NCBI GenBank assembly: GCA_910574885.1
Contig: CAJTDD010000005.1
Coordinates: 242,165 to 306,164, forward strand
DNA length: 64,000 nucleotides
Direction of reading: 5' to 3'
DNA from: Lachnospiraceae bacterium
GTDB lineage: Bacteria; Bacillota; Clostridia; Lachnospirales; Lachnospiraceae
The position numbers and the translations under genes are program-made. Shown here piece after piece: positions 25,830-35,146 of this stretch. The notes below the pieces were generated by a model. The model searched no databases and had not been told where the DNA came from. It saw only the letters and a program-made list of their open reading frames with translations. Each line of letters starts with the position of its first letter. The stretch's first letter is position 1.

Positions 25830-26576
25830 ATGAGCGTTATTTCAATGAAGCAACTTTTAGAAGCAGGTGTTCATTTCGGACATCAGACCAGAAGATGGAA
25901 TCCTAAGATGGCTCCATACATTTACACGGAGAGGAACGGCATCTACATTATCGATCTGCAGAAGTCAGTAGGCAAGGTTGACGAGGCGTATCAGGCGGTA
26001 TCTGACATTGCGGCAGACGGCGGTACGGTATTATTCGTCGGAACCAAGAAGCAGGCGCAGGATGCGATTAAGACGGAGGCTGAGCGCTGCGGGATGTTCT
26101 ATGTCAACGAGAGATGGCTGGGCGGTATGCTTACTAACTTCAAGACAATTAAGAGCAGGGTTGCACGTTTGAAAGAGATTGAGAGAATGTCAGAGGACGG
26201 AACCTTTGATGTATTGCCGAAGAAGGAAGTTATCCAGCTGAAAAAAGAGTGGGAGAAGTTAGAGAAGAATCTGGGCGGAATCAAAGAGATGAAGCAGCTT
26301 CCGGACGCTATTTTCGTAGTTGACCCTAAGAAGGAGAGGATCTGCGTACAGGAGGCACATACACTTGGAATCCCGTTGATTGGTATTGCGGATACCAACT
26401 GTGACCCGGAAGAACTGGATTATGTAATCCCGGGCAATGACGATGCAATCCGTGCAGTGAAGCTGATTGTGTCTAAGATGGCTGACGCTGTGGTTGAGGC
26501 GAATCAGGGGATGACCGGCGATGACGGAGCTTATGACGAGGCAGAGGAAGCGTATACGGACGAAGCAGACGAGTAG
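25830..26576 (+). CDS. rpsB: 30S ribosomal protein S2
   Basis: A 248-aa protein beginning [20 protein letters not shown], the standard start, at ATG 25830 behind GGAGGA. Conserved stretches include [45 protein letters not shown] and [20 protein letters not shown]. The acidic C-terminal tail ([12 protein letters not shown]) is normal for clostridial S2. It is followed 69 bp later by tsf, the usual ribosomal protein S2/EF-Ts pair. Confidence 0.98.
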   Translation: MSVISMKQLLEAGVHFGHQTRRWNPKMAPYIYTERNGIYIIDLQKSVGKVDEAYQAVSDIAADGGTVLFVGTKKQAQDAIKTEAERCGMFYVNERWLGGMLTNFKTIKSRVARLKEIERMSEDGTFDVLPKKEVIQLKKEWEKLEKNLGGIKEMKQLPDAIFVVDPKKERICVQEAHTLGIPLIGIADTNCDPEELDYVIPGNDDAIRAVKLIVSKMADAVVEANQGMTGDDGAYDEAEEAYTDEADE

Positions 26577-26645
26577 ACGATATCTTCTTTATTAGATAAG
26601 GAAGATTGAGTTTATTTATGGGAAATAGATTTGGAGGAGATTGAC

Positions 26646-27581
26646 ATGGCAATTACAGCTAGTATGGTAAAAGAGTTAAGAGAGATGACAGGCGCGGGCA
26701 TGATGGACTGTAAGAAGGCTCTGAACGAGACGAACGGCGACATGGACGAGGCTGTAGAATATCTGAGAAAGAACGGACAGGCGAAGGCTGAGAAGAAGGC
26801 CGGACGTATTGCGGCGGAAGGCATTGTTGCTACTACAATCAAGGGTGACGACAAGGTGGCTGCAATCGTTGAAGTCAATGCCGAGACGGATTTCGTGGCG
26901 AAGAACGAAGTATTCCAGACTTATGTTAAGGAAGTAGTAGAGCAGCTTGCAGATTCTAATGCGGCGGATGTGGAAGGGTTCAAGGCAGAGCCGTGGGCGC
27001 TGGATACATCTATGACTGTTCAGGACAAGTTGGCTGCTATGATCGCTAAGATTGGCGAGAATATGAATATCAGAAGATTCGAGAAGGTCGTTTCCGAGAA
27101 TGGAATCGTGGTATCTTATATCCATGCGGGCGGCAAGATTGGCGTTCTGGTAGAGGCAGAGACACAGTGTCATTCTGATGCGGTGAAGGAAGCCTTAAAG
27201 AATGTTGCAATGCAGATTGCGGCGCTGAATCCTAAGTATGTTTCTACCGACGATGTGCCGGAAGAGTATAAGGAGCATGAGAAGGAGATTCTGGTCGCTC
27301 AGGCTAAGAACGATCCTAAGAATGCCAACAAGCCGGAGAATATCATTGAGAAGATGATTACCGGACGTCTGAATAAGGAATTGAAGGAAGTCTGCCTGTT
27401 AGAGCAGGAGTATGTGAAGGCTGAGAATAAGGAGACGGTTGCGAAGTATCTGGAGGCAGTTTCTAAGGAGGCTGGTTCTGCAGTTACTTTGAAGCGGTTC
27501 GTGCGGTTTGAGACGGGCGAAGGGCTTGAGAAGAAGAATGAGGATTTTGCGGCGGAGGTTGCGGCGCAGATGAATCAGTAA
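26646..27581 (+). CDS. tsf: Elongation factor Ts
   Basis: A 311-aa nucleotide-exchange factor for EF-Tu. ATG 26646 (MAITASMVKELREMTGAGMM) has GGAGGAG 7 nt upstream; the ATG-like start at 26631 precedes that site. The UBA-like N-domain with MMDCKKALNETNGDMDEAVEYL and the core signature EVNAETDFVAKNEVF, which contacts EF-Tu, are present. Length is normal for Clostridia. It ends the conserved operon just left of the accessory block. Confidence 0.98.
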   Translation: MAITASMVKELREMTGAGMMDCKKALNETNGDMDEAVEYLRKNGQAKAEKKAGRIAAEGIVATTIKGDDKVAAIVEVNAETDFVAKNEVFQTYVKEVVEQLADSNAADVEGFKAEPWALDTSMTVQDKLAAMIAKIGENMNIRRFEKVVSENGIVVSYIHAGGKIGVLVEAETQCHSDAVKEALKNVAMQIAALNPKYVSTDDVPEEYKEHEKEILVAQAKNDPKNANKPENIIEKMITGRLNKELKEVCLLEQEYVKAENKETVAKYLEAVSKEAGSAVTLKRFVRFETGEGLEKKNEDFAAEVAAQMNQ

Positions 27582-27605
27582 ACTTCTGAGAAAAATTGAT
27601 TTACG

Positions 27606-27649
27606 AACCCCTGAAAATCCCATAGAATGGGCATTTTCAGGGGTTTTTT
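27606..27649 (+). terminator. Terminator of rpsB-tsf
   Basis: AACCCCTGAAAAT-c-CCAT / ATGG-gc-ATTTTCAGGGGTT stem followed by T6. Confidence 0.9.
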
Positions 27650-27802
27650 GCGTTCTAAGGAGAGGTTCATAATTTATCGTAAATTACCGTATTTTGAGTG
27701 CCAATTTGGGGGATTTTTGGGGGAAGAGTTGGGGGAAAGGGTATCCCCCAAATGGTGTGTGAAAGTTTGCCTGTTTCTTTTGGGAAAAGGGGAGAAGTTT
27801 GC

Positions 27803-28375
27803 TTGCCGTTTCTGGACGTAGATTTACATGCTGATTGTCAATCAGAAGGGTATAGATTAGGTTTGCCTTATTTAAGAGGTCAAAATATTTGTTCATTAGC
27901 GACAAGGTTCGGATTTCCGATTGTTTATAAGGAAGATGAGTTAGGTTGTAGTTTCAGATGTGAAATGTTTAAAGCATTTCTGTTAAATATCATTAAACGT
28001 GAAATGGTGTCTAATGTTTTAGCATATATGTTTTCAATTCTGTTTTTAGGAAAACATGAATTGAAGGTAGTTAATGAGAAATTTTATCTTGTTGAGTTTC
28101 AGAAAGATATACAAATAGAAGCTCCGGTTTTTAATATTGTGAATATGGAATATATACACAGTTTAAGGACAAGATGTACTGAGGATTTATCCAATGGAAA
28201 TTATGATAGCGTGATAACAAAGTCGAGAACATTGATGGAGGAAATTTTCTTATATGTTTTGGAAAATGAAAAAGTTAATGTTAAGATGAATGGTGATTTG
28301 ACGCAGTATTATGGAAAAATAAAAGAGAAGTACGGATTGAATCAAAGCAGCGATATTGACAACAGAATCAATTAG
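27803..28375 (+). pseudogene. Abortive-infection-type gene, 3' end cut off by IS256
   Basis: The reading frame extends to 27698, but its first 35 codons translate the border hairpins and are unlikely to be protein. A TTG at 27803 about 10 nt after AAAAGGGGAG gives a plausible start (LPFLDVDLHADCQS). After a cysteine-containing N-terminal part, residues from the IHSLRTRCTEDLSNGNYDSV stretch to the end resemble the first helices of the Abi-C domain (paired helices with SRTLMEEIFLYVLENE, then LTQYYGKIKEKYGL). The frame stops within a few codons of the IS256 remnant, so the end of the domain is missing. Probably non-functional; Abi-C call moderate. Confidence 0.5.
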
Positions 28376-28377
28376 GA

Positions 28378-29298
28378 GCAAATTCGACAAATTATCTCAC
28401 AAAATAACATTAGCAGTGTAGCAGATGTGTATTCTCTTCTCAAAGAAAGCTTCAAAGATATTCTACAGGAGCTTATGGAAGCAGAACTCGATGCCACCCT
28501 CGGTTATGAGAAAAATCAAAAAGGTGATCTTTTGACAGATAACAAAAGAAATGGCCATTCACCTAAAACACTGAAAAGCCAATACGGAGAATTTCAAATT
28601 GATGTCCCACGGGATCGAAACGGGGAATTTCATGATCCGATCAATGACCTGTATGGGATCGAAGTATCCGCTGAAATGGTCAGCAAGATTACCGATAAAA
28701 TCCTGCCTCAGGTAAAAGAATGGCAGTCCCTCCCTTTAAACCCAATCTACCCTTTTGTGTTCATGGAGTGTAACCACTATAAAGTACGGGAAGATGGGCG
28801 GATCCTGAACCGCGCTGCATATGTGGTGCTAGGTGTTACACTGGAAGGATACAAAGATATCCTGAGCATCACAGTAGGTGCAAATGAAACCAGCAAGTTT
28901 TGGCTGGGCATGTTAAATGACTTAAAAAACCGTGGTGTAAAAGACGTACTCTTCTTCTGTGTAGACGGGCTTCCCGGCTTTAAGGAAGCAATACAGGCAG
29001 TCTATCCGCAGGCAGAGATCCAGCGGTGTGTGATTCCGTAAAAGGGCGGTGGGGGAAAAGTATCCTTATGCCATTAGCAATTGGGAAAACAACTGGGAAG
29101 ATGTAAGCTCATTTTTCCAATTCTCAGATGATATCAGACGAATTATGTATACAACCAATATCATAGGGGGAGTAAACCGTCAATAATTTGGCCAGTGAAA
29201 ATGTGGTGAAGAAATGGACGCAAAGATATAGGAACTGGGATCAGGTATTGAATCAATTGATTGTCCTATATGATGAAAGGATTACGAACTATCTGTAA
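28378..29298 (+). pseudogene. IS256-family transposase remnant
   Basis: The sequence reads as a mutator-type transposase with several lesions. The N-terminal part is ADVYSLLKESFKDILQELME with GQIDVPRDRNGEF-like wording. A block of about 35 residues is then missing in frame before INDLYGIEVSAEMVSKITDK. The first catalytic Asp segment reads FMECNHYKVRED (Glu where Asp is expected), and a stop falls after AEIQRCVIP at 29041. The rest continues in broken frames to KKWTQRYRNWDQVLNQLIVL and a stop at 29296-29298. It cannot move by itself. Its terminal repeats could not be placed. Confidence 0.8.
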
Positions 29299-29649
29299 GA
29301 CAAAAGGCGGGATGGCGTCACCAAGACCTATCATCCCACCCTTATTCCATCGGCATCTGTATTATTGCCAGAACCCCCCCCAATCTTATTCCGGAGGCCG
29401 GGTGTGGGCAGAGCCCACGAACAAAAACAATTAATACAGGGCCTTAATAATTGTGCAAAAAATTAGAAAAAACAGTATAACTTTCCTGGAAATGGTTATA
29501 CTATAGATACAAAGAAATATTCGACAGAAAATCGACAATATAAAAATTGTAAATCTGACAAATATTTCTTACATATCTAATTCTTATCAAGGAATTCTAG
29601 TTTCCATAGACACAAGATTTTTTACAGCCTCGGATTTATCCTGCCTGTT
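29299..29649. other. Gap with a near-palindrome
   Basis: About 350 bp with no gene. Contains a GGGATG/CATCCC hairpin (about 29308-29338) probably belonging to the IS256 end, a C9 run (29374-29382 region), and a 29-bp near-palindrome at 29474-29502 (AGTATAAC ... GTTATACT around TTTCCTGGAAA). Confidence 0.4.
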
Positions 29650-30015
29650 TTATTTCTGGCAAAGCCCATCTATATAAGCGTCCAGTAGCATTTGCTTATT
29701 CTGCGAGAGTGACCTGTATTTGTTAATCAGTTCATCTTCTTCTTGTGTAAGTGATTCATCTTTCAGCGGATATAGTTCAAAATCAAAGAAGTCTGACAGT
29801 GACACATTCAGTCCCTTGCACAGTTTCTCCAGTGTGCCGACAGTGGGGCAGGTACGCCTGTGTATGATATTGTTTAGGCTAGAATAGGGCATACCCGCTT
29901 CTTTTGCTAGTTTGTACATGGTAAAGTGCTTTTTCTGGCAGAGGTATTGAATTCGTTCAAAGACCTTAACTTGCTTACAAAAAAAGCATTTATTGTTGAT
30001 TATGGATATTATCAA
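29650..30015 (-). pseudogene. XRE-family regulator truncated at its 5' end
   Basis: The HTH part is intact: VFERIQYLCQKKHFTMYKLA, KEAGMPYSSLNNIIHRRTCP, TVGTLEKLCKGLNVSLSDFF, with a helical C-terminal tail. But no ATG, GTG or TTG lies in frame near the natural start; the first in-frame start is a TTG at 30015 inside foreign sequence (a phosphoesterase remnant on the other strand), with no ribosome site. The natural first codons were therefore lost at a junction near 29975. It may still be expressed from a chance start, but is more likely dead. Confidence 0.65.
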
Positions 30016-30123
30016 GATAATGGCAAACAGGTAATTGTAACATCAGGAGCAGGAACATGGGGGCCACCAATTCGTATAGGAACCAAAAGTGAAGTTGTAG
30101 AAATTACTGTTAATTTGAAATGA
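29977..30123 (+). pseudogene. C-terminal remnant of a YkuE-like metallophosphoesterase
   Basis: About 48 codons reading FIVDYGYYQDNGKQVIVTSG, then GTWGPPIRIGTKSEVVEITV and a stop. GTWGPP-R is the C-terminal signature of membrane-anchored calcineurin-like phosphoesterases. All catalytic motifs are missing, so it is a relic. A terminator-like hairpin follows. Confidence 0.75.
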
Positions 30124-30158
30124 TTGATGTAATTAAAAGTTTTTAAAGTAAAAGTTGG

Positions 30159-30190
30159 AGAGCTTTAGAGAAATCTGAGGCTCTTTTTCT
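30159..30190 (+). terminator. Terminator after the phosphoesterase remnant
   Basis: AGAGC ... GCTCT stem with flanking A/T pairs followed by TTTTTCTTTT. Confidence 0.5.
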
Positions 30191-30238
30191 TTTACGGAAC
30201 TGGAAATTTGGATTGCAGAATGTGCATATGTCAGTGAA

Positions 30239-30345
30239 AAATAGTTTAAAAATAAACTATTTTGATAAAATTTTAAACTTGACAAAAAGAAAAAATTATT
30301 ATAGTATAAATTAAAGATGTAGCAAAATAGTTTGAAAACAAACTA
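30239..30345 (+). promoter_or_regulatory. abiE promoter with two operator inverted repeats
   Basis: TTGACA (30279-30284), 17 nt, TAGTAT (30302-30307). Flanking it are AAATAGTTT-6nt-AAACTATTT (30239-30262) and TAGTTT-6nt-AAACTA (30328-30345), identical in core and spacing. AbiEi antitoxins are known to bind paired inverted repeats upstream of their operon. Confidence 0.75.
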
Positions 30346-30375
30346 ATTCGAATGGAAAATAAACGGTGAAGCAGT

Positions 30376-31140
30376 ATGAAATTATATTTTGAATTACTAA
30401 AATATCCAGTATTCACAATGGAACATGTAAGTCAATACTATGATAACATTGAAAGTGCGCGTTCGGCGGTAAAACGTTTGACAAAGGGTGGTCTTGCAGT
30501 AAAGATACGAAATAACCTTTACACATGCATTAGTGGAGAAACGGATGCTCCATTGGCGAACCGTTATCAAATTGCAGGCGCGATCACACCTACCTCGTAT
30601 CTTTCTCATCATTCGGCAATGGAATATTATGGAATTAGTGACCAGATTTTTTATGAGGTTTATGTATCTTCAAATACGATGTTTCGAGATTTTAAATTTG
30701 ATGGATACACATTTTGCTATGTATGTTCTAAATGTAATGAGGGAGTCGAAACAGTAAAATACAGCGGGGGCGTGCGAATAACAGATAAGGAACGAACTGT
30801 GATTGACAGTATTAAGGATTTGGATAAAATAGCAGGATTAGAAGAAGTGATCGATAATATTCAGGCGATATCTGTTCTTGGAGAAAAACGTATGCTTGCA
30901 TATTTAGAATGCTATGATAATCAGTTTTTATATCAAAAAGTGGGTTTTTTGTTGAAAAGTCAACAGGAACGCATTGGATTATCAAATGAGTTCTTTCAGA
31001 TATGCCAAGACAGGATTGGGCGCAGTAAACGTTATTTGACGAAAGATTACAATGGCGGAAAATATGATGCTGTATGGCGGCTTGTAGTTCCAGAGCAGAT
31101 GTATTATTTGAAAAATGAAGGAGTCAGGCATGAATTATAA
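30376..31140 (+). CDS. abiEi: AbiEi-type antitoxin / transcriptional autorepressor
   Basis: A 254-aa protein. The N-terminal winged helix (residues about 1-55: PVFTMEHVSQYYDN, ARSAVKRLTKGGLAVKIRNN) binds operator DNA in this family. The central domain carries ITPTSYLSHHSAMEYYGISD, a very conserved AbiEi segment, then a C-terminal domain with VRITDKERTVIDSI. It neutralises the AbiEii toxin without direct contact (type IV system) and represses the operon. Two matching operator repeats lie upstream. The toxin gene starts 11 nt before this gene ends, so both are translated together. Looks intact. Confidence 0.88.
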   Translation: MKLYFELLKYPVFTMEHVSQYYDNIESARSAVKRLTKGGLAVKIRNNLYTCISGETDAPLANRYQIAGAITPTSYLSHHSAMEYYGISDQIFYEVYVSSNTMFRDFKFDGYTFCYVCSKCNEGVETVKYSGGVRITDKERTVIDSIKDLDKIAGLEEVIDNIQAISVLGEKRMLAYLECYDNQFLYQKVGFLLKSQQERIGLSNEFFQICQDRIGRSKRYLTKDYNGGKYDAVWRLVVPEQMYYLKNEGVRHEL

Positions 31141-32095
31141 TAAGGGACAACTTGGACAAATTGCAAAGCAATATGGATTTGTTCGGGACACATTTGAAAA
31201 AGTGTTGAGGCTGAAAGAAATATTGACTTATTTGAATACAAATGAATATCTGCATGAACATCTGGCTTTAAAAGGCGGAACAGCAATCAATATGACTATT
31301 TTCAATCTGCCAAGGCTTTCTGTTGACTTAGACCTGGATTTTACTCCAAATCTGCCATTGAAAGATATGGAAAAAGTCAGAAAGAAAATTACAAAAATGC
31401 TGGAAAGCTATATGACAGAGGAAGGATATTTTCTTTCAGGATCTTCCAGGTATAGTCATAGCCTGGATTCTATGCTGTTTCAATATCAAAATGCCGGCGG
31501 TAACAGGGATAATATAAAATTGGAGTTGAATTACTCCTTGCGATCTCATATTTTTGCTCCAATAGAGAGAAAGATTGTAACGGATATTTTTGAGGAAGAT
31601 GTAATGGTACGGACTTTGGAACCTGTAGAGATCTTTGCCGCAAAAGCAAATGCGCTTATGAGTCGGGCAGCAGCCAGAGATTTGTATGACTTCAATAATA
31701 TGATTTATTTTGGTCTATTTGATGAATCGGAACATGAATTGTTCCGTAAATGTATTATTTTTTATGCATCCATATCGACAGATAAGATCAATAAGACTTT
31801 TAATACATCTGCGATTGATGGATTGGAGTTTTCTAAGATTAGGCGTGATTTGTTTCCAGTGCTTCGGAAAAAAGATAATTTTAATTTAGATGAACGTAAA
31901 GAGGAAGCAAAAAAGTTTATAAAGGAACTTATGGTTTTGACAGAGGAGGAAAAAGAGTATTTGGATATGTTCGAGAAAGGTGAATATATACCTTCGCTTC
32001 TATTTTCTAATAATAAGATTTTAGAAAATATTGTAGAACATCCAATGGCTATTTGGAAGATGCAATTGGAACAAAAAGTCGAGATGAAATTTTAG
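31130..32095 (+). CDS. abiEii: AbiEii-type nucleotidyltransferase toxin
   Basis: A 321-aa protein; start ATG 31130 behind GAAGGAG, inside the end of abiEi. Nucleotidyltransferase motifs: LALKGGTAINMTIF (about 46-59), RLSVDLDLDFTP (about 63-74, the catalytic Asp pair), and later IKLELNYSLRSH, where the third acidic residue sits. The helical second half includes KANALMSRAAARDLYDFNNM. In AbiE systems this enzyme transfers nucleotides to tRNA 3' ends and halts growth on phage infection. The catalytic residues seem intact, so the pair should be active. Confidence 0.88.
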   Translation: MNYNKGQLGQIAKQYGFVRDTFEKVLRLKEILTYLNTNEYLHEHLALKGGTAINMTIFNLPRLSVDLDLDFTPNLPLKDMEKVRKKITKMLESYMTEEGYFLSGSSRYSHSLDSMLFQYQNAGGNRDNIKLELNYSLRSHIFAPIERKIVTDIFEEDVMVRTLEPVEIFAAKANALMSRAAARDLYDFNNMIYFGLFDESEHELFRKCIIFYASISTDKINKTFNTSAIDGLEFSKIRRDLFPVLRKKDNFNLDERKEEAKKFIKELMVLTEEEKEYLDMFEKGEYIPSLLFSNNKILENIVEHPMAIWKMQLEQKVEMKF

Positions 32096-32116
32096 TACAC
32101 GGGGAGATTTTTTTAA

Positions 32117-34156
32117 ATGGAAAAAAATGAGTTTGTTAAGTCTGAAATAGGGTCAGAAGCTGCTTGGAGAGGTTTTTCGACACAGACATTATATATAGCA
32201 AAACGGCTATTGACAGCAGAAGATGATGAACAGCTATATCCAGAACAAGTTGAAGATCTAATGATTATGAGAAAAGGGAAGATTAAAGAACTTGTTCAAG
32301 TTAAAAATTTGTCTGATGATTTATCTCTTTCAGATTTATCTCCGAAAAAGAATGATTCTTTCTTTAGAAGATGTTTGAAGTTTAAAAAGAGTGAAAAAAT
32401 ATGTTTGAAGATCGTGTCATTTGGAAATATTGGTCCTGAGTTACAAAACATGCTAAAAGAAAAGGAAAAGAGAAAAAGTAGTATTTACAATAAGTTATTA
32501 TCGTATGGTTATAATGAAAATGACACATTATGGTTGCTAAATCATTTAGAGATAGAAGAGATAAGTGAATCTGAAATTGAAAAAAGTATCAAAGAAACTA
32601 TGAAGGAATATGTTGAAATAGTGGCATATAACTTGGTGAAAGATAATCTGATTTATTATATATACAAACTTTCAAGTGAAAAAGGATATACATCAAAAAA
32701 ATGTTGGGAAGAAAAAGTAAGTAATATAGCAAAGGATCTGATGGCAATAGATTCGATGCAAAGACAATATCAAAGAACAATTATTCCGCTTTATGACTAT
32801 AAATCAAATAAAACAAGTGAAGAGTTATTAAATGATTATAGGATGGGGATTAATGCCAGTCCAGATCATATTAGAAGTGGCTGCGATTTGCGAAGAGGAA
32901 GATGGCTTAACGAAATTAGAGATAGATTCTTGAAGAATAATATTGTTTTGATAAAAGGAGCATCAGGCCAGGGAAAAACTACTTTAGCTTACCGATATCT
33001 TATTGATAATTATCCGGAATTGAATATTATGTGTATTCAAAGAGTTACTTCAGAAGATCAGGCAATAGATATATTAAGCGTTCTTAGAGGCTTGAACGCC
33101 AGGAAAGATATTGTTGTATATATAGATGTGGAGCCTTATGATATCCAATGGCTGTGGATTTGCGAAAAAGCATTGGAACTGGCAAAAGATATAAAAATAC
33201 TTATTTCTATTAGAGAAGAGGATTTTCAACGAAGTTCTATAGATTATTCAAAACATAATTTTGAAGAAATATCGATTGAGTTTTCAAAGGATGAGGCTAT
33301 AGAATTATACGAAATGTATCCAAATACTACATATTTGTCATTTGATAATGCTTGGAAATCTTTTGGCGAAAATGGGCCATTAATGGAATACATTTTTATG
33401 CTTAATGAATCCAGGACTTTGGCTGATAGAATTAAAGCTCAAATTGAAAATATAGTAAATCATGAAGAGGAGGCGGATTCCTGGCTTGAAAGCCTAATGA
33501 TTATATCTTTGGCAGGAATTCATAATAACAGTGTTTCTGTTAACGGTTTGTTTCAAAAAGTACAATGTAAACAAAAACTTAAAATGATTAAACATTTTGA
33601 AAAGGAATACTTTGTTAAAGTTACGCAAAATTCTACATATGTTGAAAGTTTACATGTGTTAAGGGCAAGGATTATATATAATATACTCATGGAGATGGGG
33701 ATTTTCAATAAAGAAGATATTCTAATAAATACTTTAGAGATAATAGAACATAACGCAACACAAATGCTTATAGAATATGTGTATGAGGTAGGAATGACAC
33801 AAGAATTAGTTGGTCGGATCGCAAAAATAAGATGTTTAAGTATTGAAATATATGCAGATATATTGAAAGCTCTGCTGTGGTGTGAAATCTATTATTATTT
33901 TAAGATAAATCGGAAGGTTATTGAGGAAGGAGATATACTGTTTAATAAACAATTTATGTTTTTGGGGAATACAGATATTACAGGATTATTGCAAATAGAT
34001 TTATTGCATGATATATCTAAAGTTTTTAATGAAGTAAATCCACATTTTGAAGAACAAATGACAGAACTATTGAATAAGCTTCCTCTGCTGAAGCTGGAAT
34101 ACAAATTTTTAGATGCTGGAAAAAGCAACGGCAACATTTACAATCGCTTTTTTTAA
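32117..34156 (+). CDS. Nuclease-STAND NTPase defence protein, N-terminal part
   Basis: A 679-aa frame, 21 bp after abiEii. Residues about 8-75 have the layout of DUF4297/Cap4-type PD-(D/E)XK nucleases: GSEAAWRGFSTQTLYIAKRL, EQVEDLMIMRKGKIKELVQV, then KNLSDDLSLSDLSP. A P-loop follows with Walker A IKGASGQGKTTLAYRYL (about 281-297) and Walker B DIVVYIDVEPYD (about 333-344), as in antiviral STAND NTPases, where a C-terminal sensor triggers the nuclease. The frame stops at TAA right after a run of seven T (34148-34154). Removing one T joins it to the next frame, giving about 950 residues. Either a frameshifted gene, a phase-variable one or a sequencing slip. Confidence 0.6.
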   Translation: MEKNEFVKSEIGSEAAWRGFSTQTLYIAKRLLTAEDDEQLYPEQVEDLMIMRKGKIKELVQVKNLSDDLSLSDLSPKKNDSFFRRCLKFKKSEKICLKIVSFGNIGPELQNMLKEKEKRKSSIYNKLLSYGYNENDTLWLLNHLEIEEISESEIEKSIKETMKEYVEIVAYNLVKDNLIYYIYKLSSEKGYTSKKCWEEKVSNIAKDLMAIDSMQRQYQRTIIPLYDYKSNKTSEELLNDYRMGINASPDHIRSGCDLRRGRWLNEIRDRFLKNNIVLIKGASGQGKTTLAYRYLIDNYPELNIMCIQRVTSEDQAIDILSVLRGLNARKDIVVYIDVEPYDIQWLWICEKALELAKDIKILISIREEDFQRSSIDYSKHNFEEISIEFSKDEAIELYEMYPNTTYLSFDNAWKSFGENGPLMEYIFMLNESRTLADRIKAQIENIVNHEEEADSWLESLMIISLAGIHNNSVSVNGLFQKVQCKQKLKMIKHFEKEYFVKVTQNSTYVESLHVLRARIIYNILMEMGIFNKEDILINTLEIIEHNATQMLIEYVYEVGMTQELVGRIAKIRCLSIEIYADILKALLWCEIYYYFKINRKVIEEGDILFNKQFMFLGNTDITGLLQIDLLHDISKVFNEVNPHFEEQMTELLNKLPLLKLEYKFLDAGKSNGNIYNRFF

Positions 34157-34973
34157 TCGCTTTGTGCGGGAAAAATCAATTAATTATAAAGCAAAAGAAA
34201 GTATGCGAGTAACAGAACGTAAGATAATACACTTTATGGAATGTGGAATAAAGACATTGCCAGGAGTAAAAAATGTAATACGAAAAGAAAAAATAGTAGA
34301 AATTGATGTGGATGTTTTTGAGTATGAGGAATTTCTTTCGCAGTTTTATCATTCAATAAAAAGATTAGCTAAAAATGTGGATAATGTATCTTTTCCGGGA
34401 TATTTATTGCAAAAGAATTTTAGCAAGTTGAACGTGAATATTATGTGCGATGAGAAATTTGTTTTTCATCGAATTAGTATTCCAGTGAAAAATATCCTTA
34501 TATACCAGGAATATGAAAAGTTTTGTTGTACATTATTGCCAAATCAAGAAGAAATGGAGATGCAAATTATAAATCCATCCCAAGCAGCAGTGCAGGGTAT
34601 AGCTTTACTAACCTCATTAAAAAAGATGTTTATGTATACAACAGAAATAGAACAAGAATTATTTGGTAAGTCAGGAAAGTTTATTGTAAAGCAAGTATAT
34701 TGTCAATATCAGAATAAGGTAATTAATATTGTACACGAAACGATAAATTCGCTAAATAATGTAATAGAATGTATTTATTTAAACAAAGTAATTGATATTT
34801 CTGAAATCACTGATATTAAAAGAATACTGGAAGAAACGGGTGAACAGATGCGAGATGTTATTTTTGATGTGGCAAAAGAAGCATCTTACGAACAGATAGA
34901 AGATTTATTCAGTCAATTTGTAGATGTGTTTGCTCAATATGTAGATGCATCGGGAATAATGGCTGTTAGTTAG
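34113..34973 (+). CDS. Probable C-terminal (sensor) part of the STAND protein, shifted frame
   Basis: A 286-aa frame overlapping the previous one by 44 nt with no ribosome site before its ATG at 34113; the next ATG (34203) is no better. Read after the T run, it continues the upstream protein directly (FFNRFVREKSINYKAKES). I recognise no domain: it has an acidic beta region (VEIDVDVFEYEEFLSQFYHS), a central PSQAAVQGIALLTSLKKMFM helix and a helical end. The lack of an own start favours a split gene over an independent protein. Confidence 0.5.
   Translation: MLEKATATFTIAFFNRFVREKSINYKAKESMRVTERKIIHFMECGIKTLPGVKNVIRKEKIVEIDVDVFEYEEFLSQFYHSIKRLAKNVDNVSFPGYLLQKNFSKLNVNIMCDEKFVFHRISIPVKNILIYQEYEKFCCTLLPNQEEMEMQIINPSQAAVQGIALLTSLKKMFMYTTEIEQELFGKSGKFIVKQVYCQYQNKVINIVHETINSLNNVIECIYLNKVIDISEITDIKRILEETGEQMRDVIFDVAKEASYEQIEDLFSQFVDVFAQYVDASGIMAVS
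34148..34154 (+). repeat. T7 homopolymer at the frame break
   Basis: Seven T residues flanked on both sides by AATCGC-type sequence (AATCGCTTT occurs twice in 25 bp). A natural slippage site. Confidence 0.7.
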
Positions 34974-35146
34974 GAACAGCTCATCCATATGGTAATTCTG
35001 CGGTATCGGAGTATTCAAGTACCAAAAGCAGAGAAAGTTAAAAATATTGGGATGTTGAAGAGAAGGTTTTGAGAAAACGATGTTTTAAGTTAGTGTATAT
35101 TTTACTAATTTAAAATATGCGTTACCAGTTTTGAAAATTACCTGCT
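34974..35146. other. Short gap right of the STAND gene
   Basis: About 170 bp with only short frames, one reading GTAHPYGNSAVSEYSSTKS before a stop; I cannot assign it. No terminator is clear. Confidence 0.3.

Noticed and set aside
27698..27802. First 35 codons of the Abi-like frame as protein
   Set aside because: They are the border hairpin sequence (G-rich), with no ribosome site; a later TTG start fits better.
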